DNA of 5,754 nt from JBDHRG01 sp039807445 (lineage in GTDB: Bacteria > Pseudomonadota > Gammaproteobacteria > Competibacterales > Competibacteraceae). The notes under the pieces were generated by a model that had not been told where the DNA came from, did not search any database, and was given only the letters and a program-made list of their open reading frames with translations. Position 1 is the stretch's first letter, and every line of letters begins with the position of its first letter. Made by a program: the position numbers and the translations under genes. The DNA lies in assembly GCA_039807445.1 (NCBI GenBank), contig JBDHRG010000222.1, positions 1 to 5,754 on the forward strand, written 5' to 3'. This document shows positions 5,597 through 5,754 of this stretch, one piece after another.

Positions 5597-5754
5597 ATGG
5601 CATCACTGGAAGAACGCGTCGCGCTCCTTGAGCTCATGCAACAGGAGCAACATGGCCTATACATGTTCCTTATCAACTGGCGTTGGTGCATGAATCAAAC
5701 GTGGGCCGAGTTTCCCCTACCCCAGACGGATTTCACCCGTGCACGGCGTAGCTG
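5597..5754 (+). CDS. Unknown protein of the first integron cassette (5' part)
   Basis: An open frame of 52 codons starts MASLEERVALLELMQ and reaches the window edge without a stop. AAGGAG (5584-5589) lies 7 nt before the ATG at 5597. A second in-frame ATG at 5591 is only 1 nt from the same site, so 5597 is preferred. The first 15 residues are rich in Leu and Glu and could form an amphipathic or coiled-coil helix. Residues 21-38 contain several aromatic residues (LYMFLINWRWCMNQTW). No signal peptide or membrane segment is evident, and I recognise no family. The ORF begins 20 bp after the attI crossover, so it is the first cassette. Cassette genes are often orphan proteins. Confidence 0.65.
   Translation, partial: MASLEERVALLELMQQEQHGLYMFLINWRWCMNQTWAEFPLPQTDFTRARRS

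Noticed and set aside
5353..5691. A 112-codon - strand frame across attI and the cassette
   Set aside because: It runs through attI and antisense to the cassette ORF, which has a better ribosome-binding site and context.

Overview
The window is high-GC bacterial chromosome, most likely from a gammaproteobacterium. The evidence is the gene order [aroQ]-accB-accC-prmA-dusB-fis, all on the + strand and tightly packed, and protein sequences that align with the E. coli counterparts at each catalytic position checked. I cannot place it below class. The last kilobase is visibly less GC-rich and has a different character.

Region by region: (1) 1-279 is an upstream region with a heptamer microsatellite (AGCGGGA, 11 copies, touching the window edge), a second short heptamer duplication (TAACGTT x2) and a good sigma70-type promoter candidate. 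(2) 280-408 is a 42-codon remnant of aroQ: the first ~18 residues of type II dehydroquinase joined directly to its last ~24. Its stop overlaps an ATG just before accB. (3) accB and accC encode the biotin carrier and biotin carboxylase of acetyl-CoA carboxylase. prmA (ribosomal protein L11 methyltransferase) follows 4 bp later. (4) 3137-3202 is a large hairpin built from heptamer repeats. It separates prmA from dusB (tRNA-dihydrouridine synthase) and fis (nucleoid protein), which overlap by ATGA. (5) From about 4567 to the end lies a decayed integron: a wrecked integron-integrase gene on the - strand (4576-5324), an attI-like site ending in GTTAGGC (5576-5582), and the first cassette, whose + strand ORF starts at 5597 and runs off the window.

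The integrase core has been replaced by a ~345 bp unrelated segment. This segment holds a run of hairpins ending in a clear intrinsic terminator (5005-5032), with an alternative pairing that would disrupt that terminator. It is the best candidate here for an undescribed element, possibly a structured RNA. Two near-identical 17-bp imperfect palindromes (GCGTGWTGTAWCACGCA) sit 138 bp apart in the integrase-cassette intergenic region, one of them next to the attI point.

Functionally, accB-accC supply the first step of fatty-acid synthesis, prmA and dusB modify the translation apparatus, and fis links the operon to growth-rate control. The aroQ collapse, the heptamer repeats in the gaps and the integron where purH often lies in relatives suggest that the ends and gaps of this otherwise conserved cluster are prone to rearrangement.
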